64,000 nt of DNA. Origin: Acidianus ambivalens (lineage in GTDB: Archaea > Thermoproteota > Thermoprotei_A > Sulfolobales > Sulfolobaceae). The notes under the pieces are model-generated. The model made no database searches and was not told where the DNA came from. It saw only the letters and a list, made by a program, of their open reading frames with translations. This document shows positions 63,844 to 64,000 of this stretch, in pieces. The position numbers were made by a program, and so were the translations under genes. The first letter of the stretch is position 1; the number at the start of each line of letters is the position of its first letter. The DNA lies in assembly GCF_009729015.1 (NCBI RefSeq), contig NZ_CP045482.1, forward strand, positions 368,001-432,000. The letters are read 5' to 3'.

Positions 63844-64000
63844 TCACGCTGTAGAAACTCTCTTTGGAATTAAAGGCATTAGTATAGCAGAGAATATTGC
63901 CAATCCTAGCATAACGTAAAACGACGAAAGTATAGTATATCTTAATCCCAGAAGTGCTGTTATTAACGCATTTCCGGCGGCACCTCCTACTGTAACTCCA
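63844..64000 (-). CDS. MFS transporter, C-terminal end only
   Basis: The last 52 codons of a gene that continues past the right edge. It reads [20 protein letters not shown] and then [20 protein letters not shown], ending VSTA. These are the last two helices of a major facilitator transporter, with the usual loop glycine and a basic end. The type of cargo cannot be judged from this part. Confidence 0.65.
   Translation of the reverse strand, partial: GVTVGGAAGNALITALLGLRYTILSSFYVMLGLAIFSAILMPLIPKRVSTA

Overview
The window is chromosomal DNA of a thermoacidophilic archaeon of the order Sulfolobales. The basis is an AT-rich genome with tightly packed overlapping genes, TATA boxes about 25 bases ahead of many start codons (leaderless mRNAs), separate catalytic and editing threonyl-tRNA synthetases, a GAT-QueC fusion, an Alg14/Alg13-like glycosyltransferase, classical mevalonate-pathway enzymes, PaREP1 proteins and an SSV-type integrase remnant. 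A genus such as Acidianus, Sulfurisphaera or Metallosphaera would fit, but the sequence alone does not settle it.

1-8.2 kb is an unstable, decaying region. It holds a broken PaREP1-like gene at the left edge, an orphan membrane-anchored protein, an intact PaREP1 protein, a DsrE-like protein, a RelE-like toxin, an MFS transporter with a nonsense codon and a frameshift, an archaeal AAA ATPase with two frameshifts and a frameshifted coiled-coil protein. The 3' end of the DsrE gene and of the neighbouring transporter is duplicated on the two sides of a ~1 kb segment, with one part inverted, which marks a rearrangement.

8.2-16.8 kb holds mostly poorly characterised genes: a methyltransferase, a stand-alone CARF-PIN protein (the best candidate for an undescribed nucleotide-signalled nuclease), an ODP-type metallo-beta-lactamase protein downstream of a frameshifted SRPBCC/CoxG-like gene, a cell-surface beta-propeller, a DMT transporter and a short ParA-like ATPase.

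16.8-30.6 kb is housekeeping. A long minus-strand operon runs aCPSF2-type beta-CASP nuclease, ThrRS editing protein, mevalonate kinase, GlmS and GlmU-like enzyme. Around it lie NAC, an XRE regulator, tRNA-Pro(CGG), tRNA-Ala(GGC) with an int(N) scar, threonine synthase, an Amt transporter, tRNA-Ala(CGC), a PsiE-like protein, arginine deiminase and a second ParA-like ATPase.

30.8-52.7 kb carries an MMPL transporter, a GT4 glycosyltransferase, a universal stress protein, GAT-QueC (archaeosine), an intron-containing tRNA-Thr(GGT), a sugar-nucleotide transferase, Ogt, catalytic ThrRS, and the operon agl24-like / HhH-GPD glycosylase / sucC / sucD (sucD appears to start at CTG). MTA phosphorylase, an HD phosphohydrolase, the mevalonate enzymes MvaD and phosphomevalonate kinase, and FAH, CoA-binding and NicO-like proteins follow.

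52.7-64 kb carries a repeat-expanded DUF1641-like protein, DUF202 and CaCA membrane proteins, a double-HTH Lrp-like regulator, a gluconolactonase, an orphan Csa3-like CARF regulator, PadR, a 19-residue basic ORF under a strong promoter, a YeeE/YedE sulfur transporter, a benzoylformate-decarboxylase-like ThDP enzyme and the end of an MFS transporter. I see no CRISPR array, cas gene cluster, rRNA or complete insertion sequence.
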